Shown here: piece by piece, positions 1 through 6,229 of the stretch
Numbering within the stretch: position 1 is the first letter of the stretch
Layout of the letters: each line of letters starts with the position of its first letter
Source: Clostridium sp. CAG:169
GTDB lineage: Bacteria > Bacillota > Clostridia > Oscillospirales > Ruminococcaceae
Assembly: GCA_000435195.1 (NCBI GenBank)
Contig: FR880175.1
Coordinates: forward strand, 12,985 to 29,153
Length of the DNA: 16,169 nucleotides
Direction: 5' to 3'
Notes under the pieces: model-generated
Databases searched by the model: none
Told to the model about the DNA's origin: nothing
What the model saw: the letters and a program-made list of their open reading frames with translations, nothing else
Program-made: the position numbers and the translations under genes

Positions 1-248
1 AGATTGCTGCCGATTTGGCGGGCGGTCTGCGCAGATGGTTTGGCAAAACCGAGCAGACGATGCCGCGCGCCTACATCACCTATCAGCTGACCAACGGGAC
101 ACAGGTGGTCATCGGCGCCAACGAGCACACCATTTATGAAAACGGAAGCTACTATCCCAACAAAGGGGAAAAGGGAAAGTTGTTTGAACAGGTGGTAGAA
201 GGGCTGTTCTTCGGTGGAGAAATCCCCGCGCAGCCACAAGGAAAATAA
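1..248 (+). CDS. C-terminal part of an unrecognised protein (5' end outside window)
   Basis: The reading frame is open from the first bases (codons begin at position 3) to a TAA at 246-248, so at least 81 C-terminal residues are seen. A TTG at 15 has no convincing ribosome binding site, so I treat this as the end of a longer gene. The visible part is soluble: a basic, tryptophan-containing stretch (GGLRRWFGKTEQ), then a segment rich in Thr, Val, Tyr and Gly that looks like beta strands (AYITYQLTNGTQVVIG), then a Lys/Gly turn, a short helix (LFEQVVEGLFFGG) and a Pro/Gln tail. I see no catalytic motif and no membrane segment. It lies 21 bases upstream of the flavoprotein gene on the same strand with no terminator between, so the two are probably cotranscribed. 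I do not recognise the family. Confidence 0.6.
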   Translation, partial: IAADLAGGLRRWFGKTEQTMPRAYITYQLTNGTQVVIGANEHTIYENGSYYPNKGEKGKLFEQVVEGLFFGGEIPAQPQGK

Positions 249-269
249 AGAGTAAGGGATGAAATTGGG

Positions 270-821
270 ATGAAGACATTGATTTTTAACGGCTCCGCAA
301 GAAAAAACGGAGAAACGCAGAGCATGATCGATGCACTGACAGCACAGCTGGAGGGTGAATACAAGATTGTAAATGCTCATAGCTGCAACGTGCGCGCCTG
401 CATCGACTGCCGTTACTGCTGGGAGCACCCGGAATGCAGCATACAGGACGGCTGGCAGGAAATTGACAGCTACCTCAGAGAGTGTGACAACGTGGTCATT
501 GCTTCGCCGGTCTATTTTTGCGAAATCACCGGTCCGGTGCTTAGTGTACTCAGCAGGATTCAGGTTTACTGGGCAGCCAAGACCTTCCGCCATGAAAAGC
601 TGCTGGAAAAACCAAAGCGCGGCGGGATGATTCTGCTGGGCGGCGGACAGGGCACGGCGACCGCACCGATGAACACCTCGGCGGTGCTGCTGCGCCAGAT
701 GAATGCCAAAGAGATTTTTGACCCGGTCTGCTGTTTTGCCACCGACCACCATCATGCGCTGGAGGACGAAGAAACCATGGCAGATTTGAAAAAATTTGCG
801 CAATTTTTAAATAGAAAGTAA
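270..821 (+). CDS. Flavodoxin-fold iron-sulfur flavoprotein (NADPH-dependent FMN reductase family)
   Basis: This 183-residue protein begins with a beta strand and the FMN-phosphate loop typical of the flavodoxin/FMN-reductase fold (LIFNGSARKNGETQ, residues 4-17). The second flavin loop is SPVYFCEITGP (79-89). Between them Cys44, Cys47, Cys50 and Cys56 form a C-x2-C-x2-C-x5-C cluster, the compact spacing known from archaeal and clostridial Isf-type iron-sulfur flavoproteins, so a 4Fe-4S centre next to FMN is likely. Such proteins shuttle single electrons or reduce small substrates in the cytoplasm; the physiological partner cannot be told from sequence. The length fits the family. The start at 270 follows a modest purine-rich site (GTAAGGGAT, 252-260); an ATG at 259 is out of frame. 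It is probably the last gene of an operon entering from the left. Confidence 0.85.
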   Translation: MKTLIFNGSARKNGETQSMIDALTAQLEGEYKIVNAHSCNVRACIDCRYCWEHPECSIQDGWQEIDSYLRECDNVVIASPVYFCEITGPVLSVLSRIQVYWAAKTFRHEKLLEKPKRGGMILLGGGQGTATAPMNTSAVLLRQMNAKEIFDPVCCFATDHHHALEDEETMADLKKFAQFLNRK

Positions 822-1274
822 AAAGCAGCGCAAAAAGTTTTCTTCTTTCCGACCGAAAAAGAAGAAAAAAGGAAGAAAAAGAAAAGAAAAGGCAAAATTC
901 CCAAATTACAAAGTATACAAGAAACACGATATTTTATTCTTTTGAAAGCGAAGCAAAAACGGAGAAATTCCGCAGTTTGCTTCGCTTTGCTTTTGTAGTA
1001 AAATCAAATTGAGAAAAATGTGTTTGCATAAAGGACAAATGTTTTCCTAAAGTGGAAGAATATTCTAATGGCGACAGAAAACAGTTGTGCAACTTGCTGA
1101 GATTGAGAAAAGAACGGCAGAGTGCATTTTAGATGAATAGGAAAATCATGTACAAAATGCATAATAATCTGAGCGGATTGTACCTAAAAGATAAAAAACT
1201 TTGTGATTTCAGTGGATAATTTAAAATAGATATGAACAAATATGATGAAAATGAATCAGATTATTAAGAATCTA
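822..1274. other. AT-rich intergenic region
   Basis: No coding sequence with a credible ribosome binding site is visible here. The first 80 bases are a purine tract with a weak AT-only inverted repeat (838-848 with 858-868). A strong hairpin follows at 945-988, listed separately. From about 990 to 1274 the sequence is AT-rich, with no riboswitch motif I can recognise: no glycine-aptamer core, although the next gene is an amino-acid symporter. It acts as the spacer between the flavoprotein operon and the symporter promoter. Confidence 0.6.
945..994 (+). terminator. Strong hairpin, possible terminator of the flavoprotein operon
   Basis: AAAGCGAAGCAAA (945-957) is perfectly complementary to TTTGCTTCGCTTT (976-988), and inside it CGGA (960-963) pairs with TCCG (969-972) around a small loop. 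Only a short T-rich tail follows (GCTTTTG). It lies about 125 bases after the flavoprotein stop codon, rather far for a terminator, so an RNA-processing or protein-binding role is also possible. Confidence 0.4.
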
Positions 1275-1303
1275 TGGACAAATCCGTCAAATTACGATAT
1301 AAT
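1275..1303 (+). promoter_or_regulatory. Sigma-A-type promoter for the symporter gene
   Basis: TGGACA (1275-1280) and a perfect TATAAT (1298-1303) are separated by 17 bases. Transcription would start near 1310, giving a leader of about 30 bases with no room for a riboswitch. Confidence 0.7.
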
Positions 1304-1327
1304 GAAATCACCGACAAACAAATTGTT

Positions 1328-1334
1328 GAGGAGG
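1328..1334 (+). promoter_or_regulatory. Ribosome binding site that decides the symporter start
   Basis: GAGGAGG lies 7 bases before the ATG at 1342. An ATG at 1338 is only 3 bases from the site and opens a frame that stops after ten codons, so 1342 is the real start. Confidence 0.8.
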
Positions 1335-1341
1335 AAAATGT

Positions 1342-2739
1342 ATGGAAGCTTTTTTGGATCAATTGAATGAAGTGGTATTAACGCTCCAGGACTTTATGTC
1401 CGGTAAACTGTTGGTAGTACTTCTGGTAGGTACTGGTTTGTGGTTCACCATCCGTCTGGGCGGTGTACAATTTACTCAGTTCGGTCGTGCTTTTAAATCC
1501 GTTTTCGGCAACATCAAACTCAACGGTGAAAAAGCAGGCAAAGACGGTATGACCTCTTTCCAGTCTTTGGCAACCGCGATTGCTGCTCAGGTAGGTACAG
1601 GTAACCTTGCCGGTGCTGCAACCGCAATGGTAATGGGTGGTCCTGGTGCTATCTTCTGGATGTGGATATCCGCAATCTTCGGCATGGCAACCATCTTCGT
1701 AGAGGCATCCTTGGCTCAGAAATATAAGACAACCGATGAAACCGGCGAGGTAACCGGCGGACCTGTATACTACATCCGCGCAGCTTACAAAGGCACTCTG
1801 GGTAAAGTCCTTGCAGGTGCATTTGCAATCCTGATTATCCTGGCTCTGGGCTTCTTCGGCAACATGGTACAGTCCAACTCGATCGGTGACGCTTTCAAGG
1901 GCGCATTCGGTATCAACCCTCTGTTCGTTGGTATCGCAGTTGCTATCCTGGCAGCATTCATCTTCTTGGGCGGCATTGGACGTATCGCATCTGTAACTGA
2001 GAAGCTGGTTCCAATCATGGCTGGTTTCTACATCATCGGCGCCCTTGTTCTGATCATCATGAACATCGGCAATCTGCCAAACGTAATCAGAATGATCTTT
2101 GTCGGTGCATTTAATCCAGAAGCTGCTATCGGTGGTTTTGCCGGCGTAGCAGTATCTCAGGCTATCAAATACGGTGTTGCCCGTGGTCTGTTCTCCAACG
2201 AAGCTGGTATGGGTTCCACTCCACATGCACACGCAGTAGCAAAAGTAAAACATCCTTGTGACCAGGGTCTGGTAGCTATGATGGGCGTATTTATCGACAC
2301 CCTCATCATCCTGAACCTGACTGCTTTCGCAGTAATGATTACTGGTCAGCTGAACACCTACAACCAGGACCTGACCGGCGCTGCTCTGACTCAGGCTGCA
2401 TTCACCGCAGGCTTTGGTAAATTCGGTGCAATCTTCATCGCAATCTGTATGTTCTTCTTCGCATTCTCCACCATCATCGGCTGGTACTTCTTTGGTGAGA
2501 AGAACGTAAGATACCTGTTCAGCAAACATGCAAACCTGGCAACCAAGATTTATGCGGCTCTGGTAGTTGTATTCATTGTTCTTGGTTCTACCCTGAAGGT
2601 AAACCTGGTTTGGAACCTCTCCGACCTGTTCAACAGCTTGATGGTAATCCCGAACGTACTGGGTCTGTGGGCACTGTCCGGTACTGCAAAAGAGCTGTAT
2701 GAAGACTGGAAGAAACAGGCTCCTGCAAAAGTTAAATAA
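1342..2739 (+). CDS. Sodium:alanine/glycine symporter, AGCS family
   Basis: This 465-residue polytopic membrane protein fits the AGCS (alanine or glycine:cation symporter, AlsT/DagA/GlyP type) family in length and motifs. Signature stretches are FQSLATAIAAQVGTGNLAG (residues 73-91), GGPGAIFWMW (99-108), GGPVYYI (139-145) and RGLFSNEAGMGSTPHAHA (281-298). These form the substrate and sodium sites in characterised members such as the Methanococcus AgcS. It imports L-alanine and/or glycine with Na+ across the cytoplasmic membrane; the exact substrate cannot be read from sequence. It is a single-gene unit with its own near-consensus promoter, strong GAGGAGG site and terminator. Its codon choice differs visibly from the neighbours (many GTA valine and GGT glycine codons, where the acetyltransferase operon favours GTG and GGC), which suggests high expression rather than foreign origin. 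Confidence 0.95.
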   Translation: MEAFLDQLNEVVLTLQDFMSGKLLVVLLVGTGLWFTIRLGGVQFTQFGRAFKSVFGNIKLNGEKAGKDGMTSFQSLATAIAAQVGTGNLAGAATAMVMGGPGAIFWMWISAIFGMATIFVEASLAQKYKTTDETGEVTGGPVYYIRAAYKGTLGKVLAGAFAILIILALGFFGNMVQSNSIGDAFKGAFGINPLFVGIAVAILAAFIFLGGIGRIASVTEKLVPIMAGFYIIGALVLIIMNIGNLPNVIRMIFVGAFNPEAAIGGFAGVAVSQAIKYGVARGLFSNEAGMGSTPHAHAVAKVKHPCDQGLVAMMGVFIDTLIILNLTAFAVMITGQLNTYNQDLTGAALTQAAFTAGFGKFGAIFIAICMFFFAFSTIIGWYFFGEKNVRYLFSKHANLATKIYAALVVVFIVLGSTLKVNLVWNLSDLFNSLMVIPNVLGLWALSGTAKELYEDWKKQAPAKVK

Positions 2740-2778
2740 GAGATTACGTATACATCACGATACATGTCTATCTAGGGG

Positions 2779-2804
2779 AAAAGCGTCCGAAAGGGCGCTT
2801 TTTT
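2779..2804 (+). terminator. Intrinsic terminator after the symporter gene
   Basis: AAAAGCGTCC (2779-2788), a GAAA tetraloop and GGGCGCTTTT (2793-2802) form a 10-bp stem with one G-U pair, followed by further Ts. It lies 40 bases after the stop codon. Confidence 0.9.
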
Positions 2805-2834
2805 CCTTTGTGTAAAAAGGCGCCCATGAACCAC

Positions 2835-2863
2835 TTGACGGATGCTTTGCCATATACTATAAT
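2835..2863 (+). promoter_or_regulatory. Sigma-A-type promoter of the cobalamin-riboswitch unit
   Basis: TTGACG (2835-2840) and TATAAT (2858-2863) are separated by exactly 17 bases. Transcription would start near 2870, about 20 bases before the aptamer. Confidence 0.8.
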
Positions 2864-2889
2864 AAAGCCGAAAACTGAATGGTCGAAAT

Positions 2890-3056
2890 ACAGGTGCAGA
2901 TGCACAAAAGGAACCGGGTGAAAATCCCGGACAAGACCGTTGCCGTGTTTAGCTCAAAGGGATGTGCAGAGAAAAGCTTTCTCAGCCACTGGAAAATTCC
3001 GGGAAGGCGCACATACCGCTGATTTCAGCAGCTATCAGTCGGAATACTTGCCTGTG
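2890..3056 (+). promoter_or_regulatory. Cobalamin (vitamin B12) riboswitch aptamer
   Basis: The conserved cobalamin-aptamer landmarks occur in order. They are an opening ACAGGTGC (2890-2897), AAAAGGAA, then the B12-box hairpin GGGTGAAAATCCC (2925-2937 region), GACCGTTGCCGTG, AGCCACTGG (2984-2992), GGGAAGGC (3001-3008) and a closing CGGAATACTTGCCTGTG that ends at 3056. ACAGG (2890-2894) pairs with CCTGT (3051-3055) as the closing helix. ATGTGC (2962-2967) pairs with GCACAT (3009-3014) in the peripheral arm. The peripheral elements suggest the AdoCbl class I layout; I infer the class but cannot prove it. The aptamer lies on the same strand as the YitT gene, and its expression platform is the terminator at 3186-3223. 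Ligand binding in this class normally turns the downstream gene off. Confidence 0.93.
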
Positions 3057-3060
3057 TTTT

Positions 3061-3111
3061 ACTCGTTTCCAAACGGGTGTTGTCTGTTTTCTACGGAACT
3101 CTGGAAAACAG
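3061..3111 (+). promoter_or_regulatory. Antiterminator strand and competing hairpins of the riboswitch
   Basis: CCAAACGG (3069-3076) and TGTCT (3081-3085) are complementary to TCGTTTGG (3192-3199) and AGACA (3187-3191), the left arm of the terminator. This gives about 13 pairs around a 4-base bulge (one pair is G-U). The same bases can instead fold locally: ACTCGTTT (3061-3068) with AAACGGGT (3071-3078), and CTGTTTTC (3084-3091) with GAAAACAG (3104-3111). That is the architecture of an antiterminator with an anti-antiterminator. The fold is inferred by eye. Confidence 0.6.
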
Positions 3112-3185
3112 ATGAAGAAACTGTGGAGAGCAGCATGGTTCAAAGATATTTTGAAGGATGCTTTGCTTTGCTGTTTTGTCAACAC

Positions 3186-3223
3186 AAGACATCGTTTGGA
3201 AAATTCCGAACGGTGTCTTTTTT
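3186..3223 (+). terminator. Riboswitch-controlled intrinsic terminator
   Basis: A 15-bp stem with two G-U pairs is formed by AAGACATCGTTTGGA (3186-3200) and TCCGAACGGTGTCTT (3205-3219) around a 4-base loop, with the T run extending to 3223. It lies between the cobalamin aptamer and the YitT gene with no other gene in between, so it is the off-state of the switch. Confidence 0.9.
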
Positions 3224-3254
3224 ATGTCAATCTCCGGTCGGAAAAGGAGTGACC

Positions 3255-3317
3255 ATGATCCATCAGAAAGAAAAGAGGAAGCGTTATGGAACAAAAAACA
3301 AAAATATGGCTCAGTGA
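3255..3317 (+). CDS. Possible 20-codon leader peptide overlapping the YitT start
   Basis: An ATG at 3255 is preceded at 5 bases by AAAAGGAG (3242-3249), a better site than the one before the YitT ATG. The frame encodes 20 residues (MIHQKEKRKRYGTKNKNMAQ), very basic, and stops with TGA at 3315-3317, 31 bases inside the YitT gene in another frame. It could couple or dampen YitT translation. No homology is claimed and it may be chance. Confidence 0.25.
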   Translation: MIHQKEKRKRYGTKNKNMAQ

Positions 3318-4146
3318 CTTTTTGATTTTAAACTTTGGTACCCTGCTGACAGCGATTGGAAGCTACTTTTTTAAATTTCCAAATAACTTTTCTACCGGTG
3401 GCGTCACCGGTATTTCGGTCGTGCTTGCCCACTACTACCCGCAGCTGAGCAACGGTACCATTGTATCAGTCATCAATATCGCCCTGATGGTGGTCGGTCT
3501 GCTACTGCTGGGCAAGGAGTTCGGATTTAAAACCTTTTATGTCACCATTGCTTTTTCGGCAATGCTCAAGATATTTGAAGTTCTCTTTCCGCTGACGAAG
3601 CCTTTGACCGACCAGCCGTTTATGGAGCTGCTGCTGGGCGTTTTCCTGCCGGCGTGGGGTTCGGCGTTGCTGTTTAACATCGGTTCCTCCACCGGTGGTA
3701 CCGACATCATTGCGATGGTCGTCAAAAAATACTTTAAATGTCACATCGGAAAGGCGCTGTTGGTGGTAGACTTTTTTATCACGGTAATGACCTTTGTTGC
3801 CTTCGGTCCGACCACAGGGTTATTCTCGATGGTGGGTCTGGTGATTCGTTCCTTTGCGGTTGACTTTTTCCTGGAGGACATGAACACCTATAAGTCCTTT
3901 ACCATCATTACTGACAAACCGGAGCAGATTTACAACTTTATTACCATCACCCTCCATCGCGGAGCGACCGTCTACCATGCGGAAGGCTTGTATGAACACA
4001 CCGACAAGACGGTTATCCTGACGGCGCAGAATAAGAAACAGGGAATTCGTTTGCAGGAAGCCATTAAGCAGGCGGACCCGCACGCCTTTGTGTTGATTAC
4101 CAACACCAGCGAAGTCATTGGAAAAGGATTCCGCGGCGGTAACTAA
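3286..4146 (+). CDS. YitT-family membrane protein (DUF161 + DUF2179), under cobalamin control
   Basis: This 286-residue protein has about five to six hydrophobic segments in residues 10-198 and a soluble C-terminal domain (about 203-286) matching DUF2179, the usual YitT-family layout and length. Family motifs are FPNNFSTGGVTG (31-42) and GSSTGGTDI (133-141), with YKSFTIITDKPEQI (202-215) opening the C-terminal domain and VIGKGF near the end. No biochemical function is established for YitT proteins that I know of. Here the gene stands alone between a cobalamin-riboswitch terminator and its own terminator, so B12 status controls only this protein. From that I infer a role in uptake or handling of corrinoid, a corrinoid precursor or cobalt. 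The start at 3286 follows AGAGGAAG (3274-3281). An ATG at 3255 is out of frame. Confidence 0.9.
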   Translation: MEQKTKIWLSDFLILNFGTLLTAIGSYFFKFPNNFSTGGVTGISVVLAHYYPQLSNGTIVSVINIALMVVGLLLLGKEFGFKTFYVTIAFSAMLKIFEVLFPLTKPLTDQPFMELLLGVFLPAWGSALLFNIGSSTGGTDIIAMVVKKYFKCHIGKALLVVDFFITVMTFVAFGPTTGLFSMVGLVIRSFAVDFFLEDMNTYKSFTIITDKPEQIYNFITITLHRGATVYHAEGLYEHTDKTVILTAQNKKQGIRLQEAIKQADPHAFVLITNTSEVIGKGFRGGN

Positions 4147-4163
4147 AAAAACAAGAGCAAAAC

Positions 4164-4197
4164 AAACGCCTGCTTTGGAAAAAAAGCAGGCGTTTTT
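4164..4197 (+). terminator. Intrinsic terminator after the YitT gene
   Basis: AAACGCCTGCTTT (4164-4176) pairs perfectly with AAAGCAGGCGTTT (4183-4195), followed by more Ts and TTGTT. It closes the single-gene riboswitch unit. Confidence 0.92.
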
Positions 4198-4210
4198 GTT
4201 CAAATTTTCG

Positions 4211-4239
4211 TTGACGGGAAATAGATAGATTGGTACAAT
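4211..4239 (+). promoter_or_regulatory. Sigma-A-type promoter of the xpt operon
   Basis: TTGACG (4211-4216), a 17-base spacer and TACAAT (4234-4239). The leader would run from about 4246 and contains only a short hairpin (4259-4265 with 4269-4275) just before the ribosome binding site AGGGGGAA. There is no room for a purine riboswitch, which often precedes xpt in Bacillota. Confidence 0.75.
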
Positions 4240-4292
4240 GGTAAAAAGGAATTTAAAACGGTGCAGTTTGTACCGAACAGGGGGAAAATCGG

Positions 4293-4868
4293 ATGGAAAT
4301 ATTAAAGCAACGAATTTTGAAGGACGGTAAGGTCAAGGAAGGAAATGTGCTGAAGGTGGACAGCTTTTTAAATCACCAGATGGACATCCGCCTGCTGGAT
4401 GAAATCGGCAGGGAGTTTCGCCGCCGCTTTGCAGGGGAAGAAATCAACAAGATTTTGACCATCGAAGCGTCGGGCATTGGAATTGCTGTGGCAGCCGCAC
4501 CACACTTTGACTATGCTCCGGTCGTTTTTGCTAAAAAAAGCAAGTCGAAGAATCTGGATGGGGAGCTGTACACCTCGCAGGTCACCTCCTTCACCAGAGG
4601 AACCACCTTTGATGTGCAGGTTTCCAAAAAATATCTCAACCCGGGTGACCGCGTGCTGATTATTGATGACTTTCTGGCTAAGGGACAGGCGTTGCTGGGT
4701 CTGCTGGACATTGTGGAGCAGTCGGGCGCAACCGCAGTCGGCTGCGGCATTGTCATCGAAAAAGGCTTCCAGGAGGGCGGACAGATGCTGCGGGAGAAGG
4801 GAATCCGCCTGGAGTCGCTGGCAATCATCGACCGGTTTGAGGATGACAGACCGATTTTTCGTGACTAA
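4293..4868 (+). CDS. xpt: Xanthine phosphoribosyltransferase
   Basis: This cytosolic enzyme transfers the phosphoribosyl group of PRPP to xanthine to give XMP, a step of purine salvage. At 191 residues it matches Bacillus-type Xpt. The N-terminus (MEILKQRI, then VDSFLNHQMD at 22-31) is the usual family start. LTIEASGIGIAVA (55-67) and the PRPP-binding motif VLIIDDFLAKGQA (121-133) are present with both Asp residues. The loop FAKKSKSKN (79-87) also fits. The start follows AGGGGGAA. It is the first gene of an operon: the next gene starts 22 bases after its stop. The absence of a purine riboswitch means control probably lies at the promoter. Hypoxanthine-type activity is less likely given the close family resemblance. 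Confidence 0.93.
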   Translation: MEILKQRILKDGKVKEGNVLKVDSFLNHQMDIRLLDEIGREFRRRFAGEEINKILTIEASGIGIAVAAAPHFDYAPVVFAKKSKSKNLDGELYTSQVTSFTRGTTFDVQVSKKYLNPGDRVLIIDDFLAKGQALLGLLDIVEQSGATAVGCGIVIEKGFQEGGQMLREKGIRLESLAIIDRFEDDRPIFRD

Positions 4869-4890
4869 ATAACAGAAAGGGGACTTTGGA

Positions 4891-6195
4891 ATGCGGATGT
4901 ACGATTTGATCGAGAAGAAAAAGCGGGGACACGCCTTGGACAAGGCTGAAATCTGCTGGATGATCCAGTCTTATACCGCAGGGCAGATCCCTGATTATCA
5001 GATGGCAGCCTTTTTGATGGCAGTTTGCTTTCAGGGGATGGATTTGCAGGAAACTACCGAGATGACGCTGGCAATGGCACATTCGGGACAGATGGCAGAT
5101 TTAAGCGGCATTGCCGGTGTGAAGGTGGACAAGCACTCCACAGGCGGTGTGGGCGACAAGACCACCCTGATTGCAGCTCCGATGGCTGCTGCCTGCGGGA
5201 TTCCGATTGCCAAGATGTCCGGCAGAGGGCTGGGCTTCACCGGCGGCACGGTGGATAAGCTGGAATCCATCCCGGGTTACCGCACAGTGCTGCCGCGGGA
5301 GGAATTTTTCAAGATTGTCAACGAGGTCGGCATCTCCCTCATCGGGCAGAGCGGGGAGATGGCAGTCGCAGACAAAAAAATCTACGCCTTGCGGGATGTG
5401 ACAGCGACGGTGGACAGCCTGCCGCTGATTGCTTCGAGCATTATGAGCAAGAAGATTGCTGCCGGAGCGGACGCAATTCTGCTGGATGTCAAGACCGGAA
5501 GCGGCGCCTTTATGAAAACAAGGGAGCAGTCGGCTGCTCTGGCAAGGACGATGGTCGGCATCGGCAATCGGGTAGGCAGAAGGACCGCGGCGCTGATTAC
5601 CGATATGGACACGCCGTTGGGGGATACGGCAGGCAACGCCATCGAGGTTCAGGAGGCAATCTGGACGCTGCGTGGAAAGGGTCCTGCCGATTTGACCGAG
5701 CTGTGTATCCACCTGGCAGGCAACATGCTCTGGCTGGCAGGTCAAGGAGAGCCGGAGGATTGCCTGCGCAGGGCAGCAGCATCCTTGCAGGACGGCAGCG
5801 CCTACCGGTGCTTCTACCGGATGGTGCTGCGGCAGGGTGGCGATGTCAGCTATCTCGAGCAGCCGGAAAAATTCCAGCTGGCTCCGGCTTATCCGATTCA
5901 GGCGTCGCAGGATGGCTATATTGCCTCGATGCAGACCGATGAGATTGGCAACGTGGTCGCCTTGCTGGGAGCCGGCAGAGAAAGAAAAGAGGATGCGGTC
6001 GATGCCGGAGCGGGTATCCGCTTTACAGCAAAGACCGGTGCGAAGGTCTGCAAAGGACAGACGATTGCTCTGCTGTACACCCATCGTCCCGAGCGGGTGC
6101 AGGAGGCAACCGAGCGGTATGTAAATGCGCTGCATTTTTCGCAGTCGGCGCCGTCACCGTCCGCTTTGATACAAGAGCGCATTACCGAAGTATAA
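4891..6195 (+). CDS. pdp: Pyrimidine-nucleoside phosphorylase (thymidine/uridine phosphorylase family)
   Basis: This 434-residue cytosolic enzyme splits uridine, thymidine or deoxyuridine with phosphate into the base and (deoxy)ribose-1-phosphate. The three family domains are recognisable: a helical N-terminal domain with MYDLIEKK (3-10), the phosphate-binding stretch VDKHSTGGVGDKTTL (79-93), and the family signature SGRGLGFTGGTVDKLE (110-125). DVTATVDSLPLIASSIMSKK contributes to the base site, and a C-terminal alpha/beta domain carries GAGIRF and KTGAKVCKGQ. Length and motifs fit the Firmicutes Pdp type, which accepts both uridine and thymidine. DeoA-like specificity for thymidine alone cannot be excluded. 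It starts 22 bases after xpt behind AAAGGGGAC, so both salvage genes share one transcript ending at the terminator at 6196-6223. Confidence 0.93.
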   Translation: MRMYDLIEKKKRGHALDKAEICWMIQSYTAGQIPDYQMAAFLMAVCFQGMDLQETTEMTLAMAHSGQMADLSGIAGVKVDKHSTGGVGDKTTLIAAPMAAACGIPIAKMSGRGLGFTGGTVDKLESIPGYRTVLPREEFFKIVNEVGISLIGQSGEMAVADKKIYALRDVTATVDSLPLIASSIMSKKIAAGADAILLDVKTGSGAFMKTREQSAALARTMVGIGNRVGRRTAALITDMDTPLGDTAGNAIEVQEAIWTLRGKGPADLTELCIHLAGNMLWLAGQGEPEDCLRRAAASLQDGSAYRCFYRMVLRQGGDVSYLEQPEKFQLAPAYPIQASQDGYIASMQTDEIGNVVALLGAGRERKEDAVDAGAGIRFTAKTGAKVCKGQTIALLYTHRPERVQEATERYVNALHFSQSAPSPSALIQERITEV

Positions 6196-6223
6196 AAAAG
6201 GACTCCCCTCGGGAGTCCTTTTT
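6196..6223. terminator. Bidirectional terminator between convergent genes
   Basis: AAAAGGACTCCC (6196-6207) and GGGAGTCCTTTT (6211-6222) form a perfect 12-bp stem around CTC. A-tract and T-tract flanks let it work for the pdp transcript and for the minus-strand gene ending at 6230. Confidence 0.93.
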
Positions 6224-6229
6224 CTTTTG

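Noticed and set aside
838..868. Inverted repeat of TTTTCTTCTTT and AAAGAAGAAAA after the flavoprotein gene
   Set aside because: It is made almost wholly of A-T pairs in a purine tract, with no T run on the coding strand; too weak to call a terminator.
989..1341. Glycine riboswitch upstream of the alanine/glycine symporter
   Set aside because: None of the glycine aptamer core motifs are present, and the inferred leader from the promoter is only about 30 bases.
1338..1370. Alternative ATG of the symporter gene at 1338
   Set aside because: It is out of frame, stops after ten codons and is too near the GAGGAGG site.
1378..2529. 383-codon frame on the minus strand opposite the symporter
   Set aside because: The translation is cysteine- and serine-rich with no fold, and it mirrors the strongly biased codons of the symporter gene.
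2940..3254. Open frames within the 2940-3254 leader
   Set aside because: This stretch is the cobalamin aptamer and its terminator; the frames lack ribosome binding sites there.
5101..6135. 344-codon frame on the minus strand opposite the nucleoside phosphorylase
   Set aside because: It is a shadow of pdp; no start site and no family resemblance.
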